This document shows, one piece after another, positions 10,040-20,304 of a stretch of DNA of 64,000 nucleotides (position 1 is the first letter of the stretch; the number at the start of each line of letters is the position of its first letter). Origin of the DNA: Campylobacter jejuni (GTDB lineage Bacteria > Campylobacterota > Campylobacteria > Campylobacterales > Campylobacteraceae); contig NZ_NFNY01000015.1 of the NCBI RefSeq assembly GCF_002179165.1, positions 1-64,000 of the forward strand. The letters run 5' to 3'. Both the position numbers and the translations under genes were made by a program. The notes beneath the pieces were generated by a model. That model searched no databases. It saw only the letters and a program-made list of their open reading frames with translations, and was not told the origin of the DNA.

Positions 10040-10983
10040 AAAAGCATTTTTTTAGACAAATTTTGCAACTGGATTTTTAAAATATTTCTTGAAATAACGA
10101 ATGCTTTATAACAAGCAGAAGATTGTTTGTTATCTGAAATTTGACATTGGTTTTGATTATGTTTTTGTGCGATTTTAAAAAGATATAAACGCAAAGCCTG
10201 ATTTTTGAATTTTTCATCTATAGCCAAATCACAATCAGAATAATATCCAGCCTTGCAAGATTTATAAAAAAGCTTTCTAGCTAAAATATCATTTTTGCTA
10301 AATAGTTCCGCCCAGCCTTGTGCGAAGCAAAATTTTGCATTTTTTTCACAAATTTTGGAGCTTAATTCTTTAGCTTTTATCAAATCTTTCTCTACTCCTT
10401 GGCCTCTTGCATACATAAAGCTAAGTCCCGCACAAGTTGCCTCAAAACCTTCTTTGCAGCCTTTTTTGGCTAAAATAAATGTTTTGTTTATGTCTTTTGT
10501 AGCAAGGTCAGAAATGCGTTTTAACAAAGCACTGCTTGAGTTTTGATCTAAAAAATACTCTAAATTGCTTTGATAAGTTTTTTCATCTAAATTTTTTAAA
10601 AATTCAAATTTTATATTATTAACCGCTACACAAGCATTTAATCTTCCAAGCCTACAAGCTTTTTGTGAGAGTAATAAAGCTTTGTTAAGATCTAAATCAA
10701 GTCTTACGCCCATTTGAAATTCGCTTGATAGATTTGCACAAGCGGTGGCGTTATTTTCCAAGCACTCTTTTTGAAAAAGGCTTAAATTGTTGTCAAAAAA
10801 ATATTCCCCATTTGGCGTAAGGGCGAAATTTTCTTTTAAAGGTTGAGTTAAAATTTCATTTACACTTTCATCTTTAAATTCATCAATACCTAAATTTTCT
10901 CTTATATTTTGGGGTAAATTATCCGCTAAAAGTGAAATTTGAGAAAAAAATATTAAAAAAATTAGAAATTTAAATTTTTGCAT
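10024..10983 (-). CDS. secreted Sel1-repeat protein
   Basis: Protein of 319 residues with a signal peptide (about 1-20) and irregular Sel1-like repeats carrying paired cysteines (ACANLSSEFQMG, ACRLGRLNACVAV, CAGLSFMYARGQGVEKD), as in the Helicobacter cysteine-rich protein family. The repeats are more degenerate than in the Sel1 gene at 46232-46960. It is probably periplasmic and probably mediates protein-protein contacts; no specific role can be read. It is divergent from carB and convergent on the transporter pseudogene, so it stands alone. Confidence 0.75.
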   Translation of the reverse strand: MQKFKFLIFLIFFSQISLLADNLPQNIRENLGIDEFKDESVNEILTQPLKENFALTPNGEYFFDNNLSLFQKECLENNATACANLSSEFQMGVRLDLDLNKALLLSQKACRLGRLNACVAVNNIKFEFLKNLDEKTYQSNLEYFLDQNSSSALLKRISDLATKDINKTFILAKKGCKEGFEATCAGLSFMYARGQGVEKDLIKAKELSSKICEKNAKFCFAQGWAELFSKNDILARKLFYKSCKAGYYSDCDLAIDEKFKNQALRLYLFKIAQKHNQNQCQISDNKQSSACYKAFVISRNILKIQLQNLSKKMLFKILI

Positions 10984-11071
10984 TTTGTTTCTTTTTGTTT
11001 AATTTTTTAAAATTATATCAAAAAATTAACTTTTAAAGTTAATATCAAAGTTTGGCTAAAACTAAATTTTG

Positions 11072-11077
11072 CTATAC
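11072..11077 (+). promoter_or_regulatory. -10 box of carB
   Basis: TATACT preceded by GC (an extended -10-like GCTATACT) lies 29 bases before the carB ATG at 11106, in the 122-base gap between the divergent Sel1 and carB genes. A short AGGAA ribosome binding site lies at about 11096-11100. Confidence 0.6.
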
Positions 11078-11105
11078 TTAGCCCAAAATTTTATTAGGAA
11101 TATTT

Positions 11106-14100
11106 ATGCCAAAACGAACTGATATAAAAAATATTTTACTTATAGGAAGTGGTCCTATTGTGATAGGTCAGGCTTGTGAATTTGACTACTCTGGTACTCA
11201 AGCGGCAAAAACTTTAAAAGAATTAGGTTATCGTGTTGTGCTTATTAATTCAAATCCTGCGACTATTATGACAGATCCTGAATTTGCTGATGCAACTTAC
11301 ATAGAGCCAATAACCAAAGAAAGCATTTTGAAGATAATTAAAAAAGAAAAAATTGATGCGATTTTGCCAACTATGGGCGGACAAGTGGCTTTAAATGTGG
11401 CAATGGAAGTTTATGAAAGCGGGCTTTTGGGCGATGTGAAATTTCTAGGAGCAAACCCAGAAGCCATTAAAAAAGGTGAAGATCGTCAAGTTTTTAAAGA
11501 GTGTATGAAAAAAATCGGTATGGATTTACCAAAATCAATGTATGCGTATGATTACGATGAGGCTTTAAAGGCGACGCAAGAGATCGGCTTTCCTTTGATG
11601 ATCCGTGCTTCTTATACTTTAGGTGGTGCAGGAAGTGGCGTGGTTTATAATATGGATGAGTTTAAAGAATTAGCAAATACCGCATTAGCCCTTTCTCCAA
11701 TCCACGAAATTCTTATTGAAGAAAGTTTATTAGGATGGAAAGAATACGAAATGGAAGTCATACGCGATAAAAATGATAATTGTATCATTGTGTGCAGTAT
11801 AGAAAATCTAGATCCTATGGGCGTGCATACAGGAGATAGCATTACAATCGCACCCGCACTTACTTTAACAGATAAAGAATATCAAGTTATGCGTAATGCT
11901 TCTTTTGCTATTCTAAGAGAAATTGGCGTTGATACGGGCGGATCGAATGTGCAATTTGCTATAAATCCACTAAATGGTAGAATGATAGTTATAGAAATGA
12001 ATCCAAGGGTTTCAAGATCAAGTGCCTTAGCTTCTAAGGCAACAGGCTATCCTATAGCTAAAATAGCAACGCTTTTGGCGGTGGGTTTTAGTTTAGATGA
12101 GATTAAAAATGATATTACAGGAACTCCTGCAAGTTTTGAACCAGTGATTGATTATATAGTGACTAAAATTCCAAGATTTACTTTTGAGAAATTTCCAAGT
12201 GCAAACACGACTTTAGGCACAGCAATGAAAAGTGTGGGTGAAGTTATGGCGATTGGACGCACTTTTAAAGAAAGCATACAAAAAGCACTTTGTTCTTTAG
12301 AAAGAAATTTAGGTGGTTTTGATAGAGTGAAATTTGAAGACAAAAACGATCTTATCTTTAAAATTCGTAATGCTAATGAAAAGCGTTTATTGTATATCGC
12401 ACAGGCTTTTAGAGAAGGTTTTAGCGTGAATGAGCTTTATGGGCTTTGCAAAATTGATCCTTGGTTTTTATCACAGATTAAAGAGATTGTGGATTTTGAA
12501 GAGCAAATTGATATGGATATTTTACACGATAAAGCTCTTTTAAGAAAAGCAAAAACTATGGGATATTCTGATAAAATGATCGCTTTGCTTGTGAATTTAA
12601 AGGACAATTTAGAACTTAGCCAAAACGATATTTATTATGCAAGAATGAAGCAAAAAATCACCCCAGAATACAGCGAAGTTGATACTTGTGCGGGAGAATT
12701 TAAGGCTTTAACTCCTTATCTTTACTCAAGCACAAATGTAAGCGAACTTACTCAAAGTAAAAATGAGGCAAGAGATAAAAAAGAAAAAAAAGTGATGATT
12801 ATAGGCGGGGGACCAAACCGCATAGGGCAGGGGATTGAATTTGATTATGCTTGCGTGCATGCTTCTTTTGCGTTAAAAGATATGAATATAAAAACCATAA
12901 TGTATAATTGCAACCCAGAAACCGTTTCTACAGATTATGATACAAGCGATATTTTGTATTTTGAACCTATTGATTTTGAGCATTTGCGTGGAGTGATTGA
13001 ACGCGAAAAACCTGATGGTGTTATCGTGCATTTTGGCGGACAAACTCCGCTTAAATTTGCTAAACGCCTTAGTGCTTTTGGCGCTAAAATCATAGGTACA
13101 AGTGCAAGGGTGATCGATATGGCAGAAGATAGAAAGAAATTTGCGGAATTTATCACAAAACTTGGCATTAATCAGCCTAAAAATTCCACTGCTACAAGCG
13201 TAGAAGAAGCGGTTTTAAAGGCTAGTGAAATCGGCTATCCTGTGCTTGTAAGACCAAGCTATGTTTTAGGCGGTCGTGCGATGCGTGTTGTAAGCGATGA
13301 AGCTGAGCTTAGACTTTATATGCAAGAAGCAGTAGATGTGAGTGACAAAAGTCCTGTTTTAATTGATCAATATTTAGAGAATGCGACTGAAATTGATGTT
13401 GACGCTATAAGTGATGGAAAAGATGTTTATGTGGCAGGGATTATGGAGCATATAGAAGAAGCAGGGATTCATTCAGGCGATAGTGCGTGTTCGTTACCTC
13501 CTTGTAATATCGATGAAAAAATGCAAGATCAAATCACACAAAAAACTGCAGATATTGCTTTAAATTTAGGTGTTGTAGGGCTTTTAAATATACAATTTGC
13601 CATTTATAATAATGAACTTTTTATGATAGAAGTTAATCCTAGAGCAAGTCGCACCGTGCCTTTTGTAAGCAAGGCTACAGGTGTGCCTTTGGCAAAAGTT
13701 GCAACGCGTGTGATGTGGCAAGGAAATTTAAAAGAAGCTTTGAAATTTTATGATACTTTTAGCGTAGTGAATTTTGATAGCAAAATTTTGCGTCCTAGGA
13801 CTTTAAAGCATATCAGCGTTAAAGAAGCGGTGTTTCCTTTTGCAAAGCTTAGCGGAAGTGATTTAGAATTAGGGCCTGAAATGCGTTCAACTGGCGAAGT
13901 AATGGGGATAAGTAAAGATTTTGCTAATTCTTTTGCAAAAAGTCAAATTGCATCTTTTAATCATTTGCCAGAAAGCGGAGTGGTGTTTATTTCTTTAAAA
14001 GAAAAAGATAAAAAATACGCTAAAAAGCTAGCAAGTGAGTATTCAAAGCTTGGTTTTAAACTTATGGCTACAAGCGGAACTTGCAAAGAAATCATAGAAA

Positions 14101-14378
14101 ATGGTTTTGAATGCGAACTTGTGTATAAAATTTCAGAAGGGCGTCCAAATGTCGAAGATAGGCTAAAGAATGGAGAAGTTCAGTTAGTGATTAACACAAG
14201 CGATAGCCATACTTTTGCAGGAGATACGAAAAAAATACGCGAAAATATCATTCGTTTTAAAATCCCTTATTTTACAAATTTGCGTTCAGCCTTTGCGGGA
14301 GCAAAATCGATTAAAGCGATACAAAGCAAAAGCTATCTAGAAGTGAAAAGCTTGCAAGAGTATTTGGGTGCGAAATGA
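11106..14378 (+). CDS. carB: carbamoyl-phosphate synthase large subunit
   Basis: Enzyme of 1090 residues with the duplicated CarB architecture: two homologous ATP-grasp halves (starting near residues 1 and 550, each with a [18 protein letters not shown] glycine loop followed by E-F-D-Y) and a C-terminal MGS-like allosteric domain (about 940-1080). It makes carbamoyl phosphate from bicarbonate, ATP and ammonia channelled from CarA, for pyrimidines and arginine. carA is not in the window. The gene has its own promoter and a hairpin terminator. Confidence 0.97.
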   Translation: MPKRTDIKNILLIGSGPIVIGQACEFDYSGTQAAKTLKELGYRVVLINSNPATIMTDPEFADATYIEPITKESILKIIKKEKIDAILPTMGGQVALNVAMEVYESGLLGDVKFLGANPEAIKKGEDRQVFKECMKKIGMDLPKSMYAYDYDEALKATQEIGFPLMIRASYTLGGAGSGVVYNMDEFKELANTALALSPIHEILIEESLLGWKEYEMEVIRDKNDNCIIVCSIENLDPMGVHTGDSITIAPALTLTDKEYQVMRNASFAILREIGVDTGGSNVQFAINPLNGRMIVIEMNPRVSRSSALASKATGYPIAKIATLLAVGFSLDEIKNDITGTPASFEPVIDYIVTKIPRFTFEKFPSANTTLGTAMKSVGEVMAIGRTFKESIQKALCSLERNLGGFDRVKFEDKNDLIFKIRNANEKRLLYIAQAFREGFSVNELYGLCKIDPWFLSQIKEIVDFEEQIDMDILHDKALLRKAKTMGYSDKMIALLVNLKDNLELSQNDIYYARMKQKITPEYSEVDTCAGEFKALTPYLYSSTNVSELTQSKNEARDKKEKKVMIIGGGPNRIGQGIEFDYACVHASFALKDMNIKTIMYNCNPETVSTDYDTSDILYFEPIDFEHLRGVIEREKPDGVIVHFGGQTPLKFAKRLSAFGAKIIGTSARVIDMAEDRKKFAEFITKLGINQPKNSTATSVEEAVLKASEIGYPVLVRPSYVLGGRAMRVVSDEAELRLYMQEAVDVSDKSPVLIDQYLENATEIDVDAISDGKDVYVAGIMEHIEEAGIHSGDSACSLPPCNIDEKMQDQITQKTADIALNLGVVGLLNIQFAIYNNELFMIEVNPRASRTVPFVSKATGVPLAKVATRVMWQGNLKEALKFYDTFSVVNFDSKILRPRTLKHISVKEAVFPFAKLSGSDLELGPEMRSTGEVMGISKDFANSFAKSQIASFNHLPESGVVFISLKEKDKKYAKKLASEYSKLGFKLMATSGTCKEIIENGFECELVYKISEGRPNVEDRLKNGEVQLVINTSDSHTFAGDTKKIRENIIRFKIPYFTNLRSAFAGAKSIKAIQSKSYLEVKSLQEYLGAK

Positions 14379-14380
14379 TT

Positions 14381-14404
14381 AAAAGGAGCAAAAACTCCTT
14401 TTTG
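14381..14404 (+). terminator. rho-independent terminator after carB
   Basis: An 8-bp stem (AAAAGGAG / CTCCTTTT) closes a six-base A-rich loop and is followed by T residues, starting just after the carB stop codon. Confidence 0.75.
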
Positions 14405-14472
14405 GCGTTTTAGTAAAATAATGTTTAAAACAAAGTAAAATTTAAAACTAAAGCATTGTTTAAGGCTTTTTT

Positions 14473-14895
14473 ATGATTTATCTAGCACAAACAGATACCA
14501 CAGCGGGATTTTTGAGTAAAGATTTAAAAGAACTTAATGCTTTAAAAGGTAGAGCTAAAAATCAGCCATGCTTAATCACTTCTGCGAAATTTAGTGAGTT
14601 GCAAAGTTTAGTAAGAATTCCAAATAAATTTAAAAATTTAGTGCGTCGTGCCAAAAAAACGACTTTTATTTACCCAAACATAAAAGCCATCCGCATAGTA
14701 AAAGAATGTAAACACGCGAAATTTTTAGAAAAAAATGGTTATTTTTACTCATCATCTGCTAATAAACACGGACAAAAATTTGATGAAATTTGGGCTAGAA
14801 GCGTAGCAGATATAGTGGTTGATGAGGTTTTTTTTGAAAGCACCCCATCAAAAATCATAAAATTAAATCGTAAAAGACTTAAAAAAATTCGTTAA
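14473..14895 (+). CDS. Sua5/YciO/YrdC-like protein
   Basis: Compact protein of 140 residues. It begins with the IYLAQTDTTAGFLSKD stretch typical of YrdC-like folds and has the SSSANKHG motif late in the sequence that corresponds to the nucleotide-binding S-x-N region. YrdC/Sua5 proteins make threonylcarbamoyl-AMP for tRNA t6A37. This copy is shorter than typical YrdC domains (about 180-200 residues), so it may be a reduced paralogue rather than the main t6A enzyme. It converges on tal and overlaps its stop by four bases. Confidence 0.75.
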   Translation: MIYLAQTDTTAGFLSKDLKELNALKGRAKNQPCLITSAKFSELQSLVRIPNKFKNLVRRAKKTTFIYPNIKAIRIVKECKHAKFLEKNGYFYSSSANKHGQKFDEIWARSVADIVVDEVFFESTPSKIIKLNRKRLKKIR

Positions 14896-15881
14896 TTTAG
14901 TGCTTGTAAAATTTCTTCAAAAGCTATGCAAAATTGTTCTAAACCATTTTTTAATAATTCATCGCTTGCTTTTTCTCTTTCATTTTGCGAAATGATGGCA
15001 TTAAGTTGAGTGTAAATTTCAAAATTCATTAAAGGTTTTTTAAATTCAAATCCAGTTTTAAAAGCACTGATAGCATCAAGTGGTGCAGTATTTACACTAT
15101 TTTCAAAAAGAAGTTCTTTGATATAATAATCTTTTGGTAAATCATCGCCTTTTACACCTGTACTTGCAAACAAGGCACGGATATTAGGTTCATTTTTGGA
15201 AATGATATTATTATAAGCTAAGTTTGCATTTAAAATTCCTATGCGATTTTGTTCTTTTGCTTTGGAATTTAAAAGTCTATCAAAACGGCTTACAAATATA
15301 CTTATAACAGCCTTTGGAGTTCTTAAATTTAAAGTTTTATTACTATTTAAAGCAATGTTGTTTTTTCTAAATTCCATTAAACCGGCATTGAGTGCTTCAA
15401 AACATTTTTGGCTTTGTTCTAGCGAAAAAATCAAAGTCGCATTTACACTAATACCATTTTTCATCAGCTCATACATCACTTCATATGAAGCATTTGTCGC
15501 GGGAATTTTAATCATCACATTTTCTTTAGCTATACTCGTATAAAGTCTTTTTGCTTCGCCCAAGCTAAGGCTTGTGTTATCATAAAGTCTTGGATCGATT
15601 TCAAGACTAATAAAACCATCATTTCCTTGATAAAATAAAGGAGCCAGTTTATCCGCTGCTTTTTGTATATCAGCAATTGCAAGTTCTTCGTAAATTTCTT
15701 TTGCCTTTTTGCCTTTGAATTTGGCTATTTTTTCTTTGTATATAGGCGAAGTTAAAATTGCATTTTTAAAAATTGCAGGATTTGAAGTCGCACCATTGAT
15801 TCCTTTATTTAATAATTCTAAAAATTCATTATCTAAAAAACTGTTTTCTATAAAATCACACCAAAGAGAAAAATTTTTCAT
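14892..15881 (-). CDS. tal: transaldolase
   Basis: Class I aldolase-type transaldolase of 329 residues, in the non-oxidative pentose phosphate pathway. The GATSNPAIFKNAI motif near the start and the Schiff-base lysine in NVMIKIPATNASYEVM are visible, as is the RALFASTGVKGDD segment. Campylobacter lacks a complete glycolytic route from glucose, so this enzyme mainly supplies sugar phosphates for biosynthesis. It is the last gene of the long minus-strand run from lpxB; its start overlaps the serB stop region closely. Confidence 0.93.
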   Translation of the reverse strand: MKNFSLWCDFIENSFLDNEFLELLNKGINGATSNPAIFKNAILTSPIYKEKIAKFKGKKAKEIYEELAIADIQKAADKLAPLFYQGNDGFISLEIDPRLYDNTSLSLGEAKRLYTSIAKENVMIKIPATNASYEVMYELMKNGISVNATLIFSLEQSQKCFEALNAGLMEFRKNNIALNSNKTLNLRTPKAVISIFVSRFDRLLNSKAKEQNRIGILNANLAYNNIISKNEPNIRALFASTGVKGDDLPKDYYIKELLFENSVNTAPLDAISAFKTGFEFKKPLMNFEIYTQLNAIISQNEREKASDELLKNGLEQFCIAFEEILQALN

Positions 15882-15882
15882 T

Positions 15883-16506
15883 TTATATTGCCTTTATTAT
15901 TTCTTTTAAATCTTTTTTATCAATGCAAATATCAGCTTTTTCACGCAAAATTTTTTTAGCACAAAAAGCGATTTTTAATCCACTTTCATTAAACATTGCT
16001 ATATCATTTGCTCCATCGCCTACACACATTATTTCATTCGTTTGCAAATTTAAAAAGCTTTTAAGATATTTTAACATTAAGCCTTTTGAATTTGAAAACA
16101 TCATTTCTCCGCCCACTAGTCCTGTTAAAATTTCATTTTTTTGATGTAAATAGTTTGCAAAACCTAATTTTATGTTTAATTTTTTCATTGCGGGATTGAT
16201 GCCTTCATGAAAACCGCCACTAAAAATAACAATTTTAATATCTTTAGAATTTAAAAAATCAACGAGTTCATAAGCTCCAGTCATTAAAGGTAATTCTTGT
16301 CCTAATTTTAAAACAAGCTCATAAGGCATACCTTTTAAAAGATTAACGCGTTTTTGCAAACTTTCGAAGAAGTCAAGTTCTCCAGCCATAGCTTGGTGAG
16401 TGATATTTGCTATCTGCTCACCTTTGCCATAGGCTGAAGCTAAAATATCGATGGTTTCGCCATCCATTAAAGTGGAATCAAAATCAAAAACACAAAGTTT
16501 TATCAT
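15883..16506 (-). CDS. serB: phosphoserine phosphatase
   Basis: HAD-superfamily phosphatase of 207 residues. The DxDST motif FDFDSTLMDGE gives the nucleophilic and acid/base aspartates, VIFSGGF the second motif and VGDGANDIAMF the metal-binding motif, all matching SerB, which makes serine from phosphoserine. It carries no N-terminal ACT domain. Its start abuts the cheW stop (shared base). Confidence 0.93.
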   Translation of the reverse strand: MIKLCVFDFDSTLMDGETIDILASAYGKGEQIANITHQAMAGELDFFESLQKRVNLLKGMPYELVLKLGQELPLMTGAYELVDFLNSKDIKIVIFSGGFHEGINPAMKKLNIKLGFANYLHQKNEILTGLVGGEMMFSNSKGLMLKYLKSFLNLQTNEIMCVGDGANDIAMFNESGLKIAFCAKKILREKADICIDKKDLKEIIKAI

Positions 16507-17027
16507 TAAAATTCACGCTTAAGCAAGGCCTCAACTTTAAGTATAGTGAGAATATTTTCATCTCTTTTTCCTATACCATAAATCATACCTTTATCTTTTA
16601 CTAAAGTTTCAGGTGGCGGGTCGATGCGGTTTCTGTGAATTTTAATAGCTTCAGTTAATCTGTCTATGACAAAACCCGCATTTCCTCCAACTCCACTTCC
16701 ATTAGTTTCGCCTCTTAAAACAATATAACGAGTTTGTGGAGTCATTTTTGAACTTCCCAAATGGAAGCGTTGTGCCAAGTCAATCAAAGGCATAACATTT
16801 CCACGCATATTAAACACACCTAAAACATAATCAGGAACGCTTGGAACCCTTGTATATTCTATAGGTTTAATGATTTCTTGTATATTAAGAATTGGAATAG
16901 CATATTCCTCATCCCCAACTACAAATCCTACAAGTTGAATAATATCATCTTCTTTTTGATCGATATCAGGACCAGCTATCTGAGTTTGCTGTTTTTGCAA
17001 TATTTGCTCTAATTTTTCATTACTCAT
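16506..17027 (-). CDS. cheW: chemotaxis coupling protein CheW
   Basis: CheW-domain protein of 173 residues that links chemoreceptors to the CheA kinase. A 25-residue N-terminal tail (LEQILQKQQTQIAGPD) precedes the SH3-like fold with VGDEEYAIPILNIQEI, RVPSVPDYVLGVFNMRGNVM and the final GIGKRDENILTILKVEAL. It lies 4 bases after cheA in the cheV-cheA-cheW order of epsilonproteobacteria. Confidence 0.96.
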   Translation of the reverse strand: MSNEKLEQILQKQQTQIAGPDIDQKEDDIIQLVGFVVGDEEYAIPILNIQEIIKPIEYTRVPSVPDYVLGVFNMRGNVMPLIDLAQRFHLGSSKMTPQTRYIVLRGETNGSGVGGNAGFVIDRLTEAIKIHRNRIDPPPETLVKDKGMIYGIGKRDENILTILKVEALLKREF

Positions 17028-17031
17028 ATTC

Positions 17032-19344
17032 TTATCCTAGTTTCAAATTTTTTCTAACCACATTTTCCAAATATTCTGGAGAATAAGGCTTGGTAATGTA
17101 TTCAGTCATACCTACTTCAACACCTCTTAAGCGGTCGGTTTTACTTGTCCTTGAAGTAACTGCAATGAGTGGCAAGTTGCGGTATTTAGAATATTTTCTA
17201 ATTTCACCTGCTAAGGTATAACCATCCATTCTTGGCATTTCAATATCAATAAGCATTGCATCAATATCATGCTCACCTGATTTAATAATATTTAATGCCT
17301 CAACACCATTTGTTGCTTCAACTAAGCTTACCCCTAGTGGTTCTAGTGCTTTTTGCATCAAGGTTCTATCCATTTTAGAGTCGTCCACGATTAAAACCTT
17401 GTAATCACTCGGTTTTTCTTTTGGTTTTTTAGCGCTTGACTCAAGTTGTGCTTTGATATCGACTTTGATTTCTTTAGCCATATCCATCATTGCACCTACA
17501 TCGATAATAAGTGTTACCCTACCATCGCCACGGATTGTAGCTCCTGCTATACCTTGGATATTTTGTAAATAATCACCCATAGATTTAATAACAATTTCTT
17601 CTTGTCCTACAAGCGTATCTACGATAATACCAAGCTTGCTTTCTGCTACACCGATAACTACGACATAAGTTTGATCGCCACTTTCAAGCACTTGCTTAAC
17701 CCCAAATACATCCGAAAGTCTTACAAGAGAAAGCACTTCATCTCTTAAACGCAATACATTCTTACCTTCAATGGTGTAAATATCATCAATCGGTACTCTA
17801 ACTGTTTCAAGAACGCTTGCAAGTGGAATTGCATAGTATTCTTCTTGAGTTCCAACTAGTAGAGATTGGATAATAGCCAAAGTAAGAGGAATTTTTAATT
17901 TAAATGAACTTCCTTTTCCTAATTCGCTATCAATTTCAATCACACCATTGAGTTTTTCAATATTGGTTTTAACAACATCCATTCCAACGCCACGACCTGA
18001 TACATTTGTAACCTTAGCCGCAGTAGAGAAACCTGGTTTAAATATTAAAGCAAAAGCTTCTTTATCTGTCATTTGATCCGCTTCTCTTTCAGTGATCAAA
18101 TTCTTTTCTATGGCTTTAGCTTTTAAGCCATTTGGATCAAGTCCTTTACCATCATCTGTAATTTCTACAACGATATGGTTTCCTTCATTATAAGCTTTAA
18201 GTTGAACAGTTCCTCTTTCAGGTTTACCATTTGCAGCACGAGTTGCTGGATCTTCAACGCCATGGTCGCAAGAATTTCTAATCATGTGCATGATAGGATC
18301 GCCGATTTCTTCAACGATAGATTTGTCAAGCTCTGTTTCTTCACCTGTAATTTCAAGTTCAATTTGTTTTCCAAGCTCACGGCTTAAATCACGCACAACC
18401 CTTGGGAATTTGTTGAAAACTTTTGCAATAGGTTGCATTCTTGTTTTCATCACAGCTAATTGAACATCTGTGGTGATAATGCTTAACTGACTTACAACTT
18501 GGTTGAGTTCTTCTAAGAATTTTTCACCCTCATAGCGTTCTTCGACATCGTCATAAATTTTAATCAAGCGGTTTTTACCTAAAACAAGTTCTCCAATGAG
18601 ATTCATCAAATGATCAAGTCTTTTTACTTCTACGCGTATAGTTTGATCCATACCGCCTCCACCACCTCCAGAAGCAGGAACTTTTTTCTCTCCACTCTCG
18701 GCTTTTGGTGCAGCTGCTGCTGGTTTAGGTGTTGCAGCAGGAGTAGGATTTTGTTTTTTCTGAGCACGGCGTGCTTGATCTTCTGCTTTTCTTGCTTTGA
18801 GTAGTCTTTCTATTTCAGCTTCAACTTCAGAATCACTTAATTGATTGACATCAACTTCAGGTTCTGGGGCAGGAGCTGGCTCTTCTTTTTTAGGAGCTTC
18901 TGTAGATGCTTCGCTTGGTTTAGCTTCGCTATTGCTAGCACCACTTGGCGATTCTCCTTCAGATATAGCTGTTAATCTTGCACAAATTGGCTCTATATCC
19001 ATTCCTATAGCCGTATCATTGCCATTATCACGAATTGAATTTAATAGAGTTTTCATTCTGTCGATAGATTCTAAAACGACATCCATAATGTCTGGAGTGA
19101 TTTTTAATTCTCCATGTCTTGCTTTATTTAAAACATCTTCCATGTGATGTGTTAATTTTGTTAAAACATCAAAATTTAAGAAGCTTGAAGAACCTTTTAC
19201 TGTGTGTGCAACACGGAAAATTCTATTAAGCAATTCTAGATCTTCTGGATTAGATTCAAGCTCTACTAAATCATGGTCGATTTGCTCAACTAATTCAAAA
19301 GCTTCAACTAAAAAGTCTTCAAGTATTTCTTGCATATCTTCCAT
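17032..19344 (-). CDS. cheA: hybrid chemotaxis histidine kinase CheA with receiver domain
   Basis: Protein of 770 residues. Domains in order: HPt with phosphorylatable His47 in VAHTVKGSS; a linker rich in Ala, Pro, Lys and Glu (about 130-225) with a poly-Gly patch; dimerisation helices; the ATPase domain with the N box (IRNSCDHGVEDP) and G boxes (GDGKGLD, GRGVGMDVV); a CheW-like P5 domain; and a C-terminal receiver domain (about 645-770) with VDDSK, the LIDIEMPRMDGY phospho-acceptor and KPYSPEY. No CheY-like or P2 domain is recognisable in the linker. The fused receiver is typical for Campylobacter and Helicobacter. It lies between cheV and cheW. Confidence 0.97.
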   Translation of the reverse strand: MEDMQEILEDFLVEAFELVEQIDHDLVELESNPEDLELLNRIFRVAHTVKGSSSFLNFDVLTKLTHHMEDVLNKARHGELKITPDIMDVVLESIDRMKTLLNSIRDNGNDTAIGMDIEPICARLTAISEGESPSGASNSEAKPSEASTEAPKKEEPAPAPEPEVDVNQLSDSEVEAEIERLLKARKAEDQARRAQKKQNPTPAATPKPAAAAPKAESGEKKVPASGGGGGGMDQTIRVEVKRLDHLMNLIGELVLGKNRLIKIYDDVEERYEGEKFLEELNQVVSQLSIITTDVQLAVMKTRMQPIAKVFNKFPRVVRDLSRELGKQIELEITGEETELDKSIVEEIGDPIMHMIRNSCDHGVEDPATRAANGKPERGTVQLKAYNEGNHIVVEITDDGKGLDPNGLKAKAIEKNLITEREADQMTDKEAFALIFKPGFSTAAKVTNVSGRGVGMDVVKTNIEKLNGVIEIDSELGKGSSFKLKIPLTLAIIQSLLVGTQEEYYAIPLASVLETVRVPIDDIYTIEGKNVLRLRDEVLSLVRLSDVFGVKQVLESGDQTYVVVIGVAESKLGIIVDTLVGQEEIVIKSMGDYLQNIQGIAGATIRGDGRVTLIIDVGAMMDMAKEIKVDIKAQLESSAKKPKEKPSDYKVLIVDDSKMDRTLMQKALEPLGVSLVEATNGVEALNIIKSGEHDIDAMLIDIEMPRMDGYTLAGEIRKYSKYRNLPLIAVTSRTSKTDRLRGVEVGMTEYITKPYSPEYLENVVRKNLKLG

Positions 19345-19347
19345 ATT

Positions 19348-20304
19348 TTACCCCTGTTCTTGTGATTGGTGTTTTTTTAGTACTTTAGTTACTTCACTAA
19401 AGAAATCACTAGCATTAAATTTAACCAAATAGCCTTCAGCGCCGGCTTCTTGAACACCTTTTTCATTCATAAATTCATTAGACAGTGATGAGTTAAAGAC
19501 TATAGGAATATCTTTAAATCTCACATCTTCTTTAATGCGTGCAGCAAAGTGAAAACCATCCATTTGAGGCATTTCAACATCGCTAATTATGATTTTTAAA
19601 GTATTATTTAAATCATCGCCATAAACTTGGCTAAGCTCTTCAAGTTTGCTTAAGCCTTCAGCACCATCTTTAGCTTCAACAACTTGTAAGCCTAATTGCT
19701 GCATCATTTCTTTAACACGCTTTCTGGCTGTCATACTATCATCTAAGATGAGTGCCGTTCCACTAAATTTTTCTACTTTGCCAAAATCCATTTCAGTTTT
19801 AGGCGAATATATTCCTAGATCTTCAACAACACTTTCTAAATCAAGTATTAGAAGCACTTCATCATTTTCTATACGTGTTACGCCTGTGATTTTACCTTTA
19901 TCTAAAGCTCCAGAACCTGCTGAAAAAGTAGCTGGTTCTATATCTTTCCAGTTTATACGGCGAATTCTTTTAGCTTCATGAACGATAAAACCTATAAGAA
20001 TGTTGCTAAATTCAGTAATGATAACTCTAGGTTTTAGCATAGTACCTTCTGGCTCGCTAATTTGCATCCATTTAGCAAGATTTACAACAGGAATAACTAC
20101 ACCACGAAGATCAAAAATCCCTTCTATGTATTCAGGTACTCCTGGAAGTTCTGTAAGGCTTGGAATTTTTATAATTTCTCTAACTTTAGAGACATTAACC
20201 CCATAAATTCCTTCATAAACTTTATCTTGTCCTTGCTTAAAGATACGGAAATCAACAAGCTCCATTTCATTTGAACCCGTTTTCACGATATTTTTATCAA
20301 GCAT
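19348..20304 (-). CDS. cheV: chemotaxis coupling/receiver protein CheV
   Basis: Protein of 318 residues: an N-terminal CheW-like domain (about 15-165, with LTELPGVPEYIEGIFDLRG) and a C-terminal receiver domain (about 178-310) with LILDDSM, the acceptor motif IISDVEMPQMDGF and the conserved lysine in YLVKFNA. CheV couples receptors to CheA and its receiver may buffer phosphoryl groups for adaptation. It is 3 bases upstream of cheA and overlaps the phosphoesterase gene by 8 bases. Confidence 0.96.
   Translation of the reverse strand: MLDKNIVKTGSNEMELVDFRIFKQGQDKVYEGIYGVNVSKVREIIKIPSLTELPGVPEYIEGIFDLRGVVIPVVNLAKWMQISEPEGTMLKPRVIITEFSNILIGFIVHEAKRIRRINWKDIEPATFSAGSGALDKGKITGVTRIENDEVLLILDLESVVEDLGIYSPKTEMDFGKVEKFSGTALILDDSMTARKRVKEMMQQLGLQVVEAKDGAEGLSKLEELSQVYGDDLNNTLKIIISDVEMPQMDGFHFAARIKEDVRFKDIPIVFNSSLSNEFMNEKGVQEAGAEGYLVKFNASDFFSEVTKVLKKHQSQEQG

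Noticed and set aside
15241..15543. 100-codon plus-strand frame opposite tal
   Set aside because: Antisense to conserved transaldolase sequence; biased composition only.
18845..19147. 100-codon Ser/Gly/Ala-rich open frame opposite cheA
   Set aside because: It is the antisense shadow of the Ala/Pro/Glu-rich linker of CheA; there is no ribosome binding site, and the real gene is complete.
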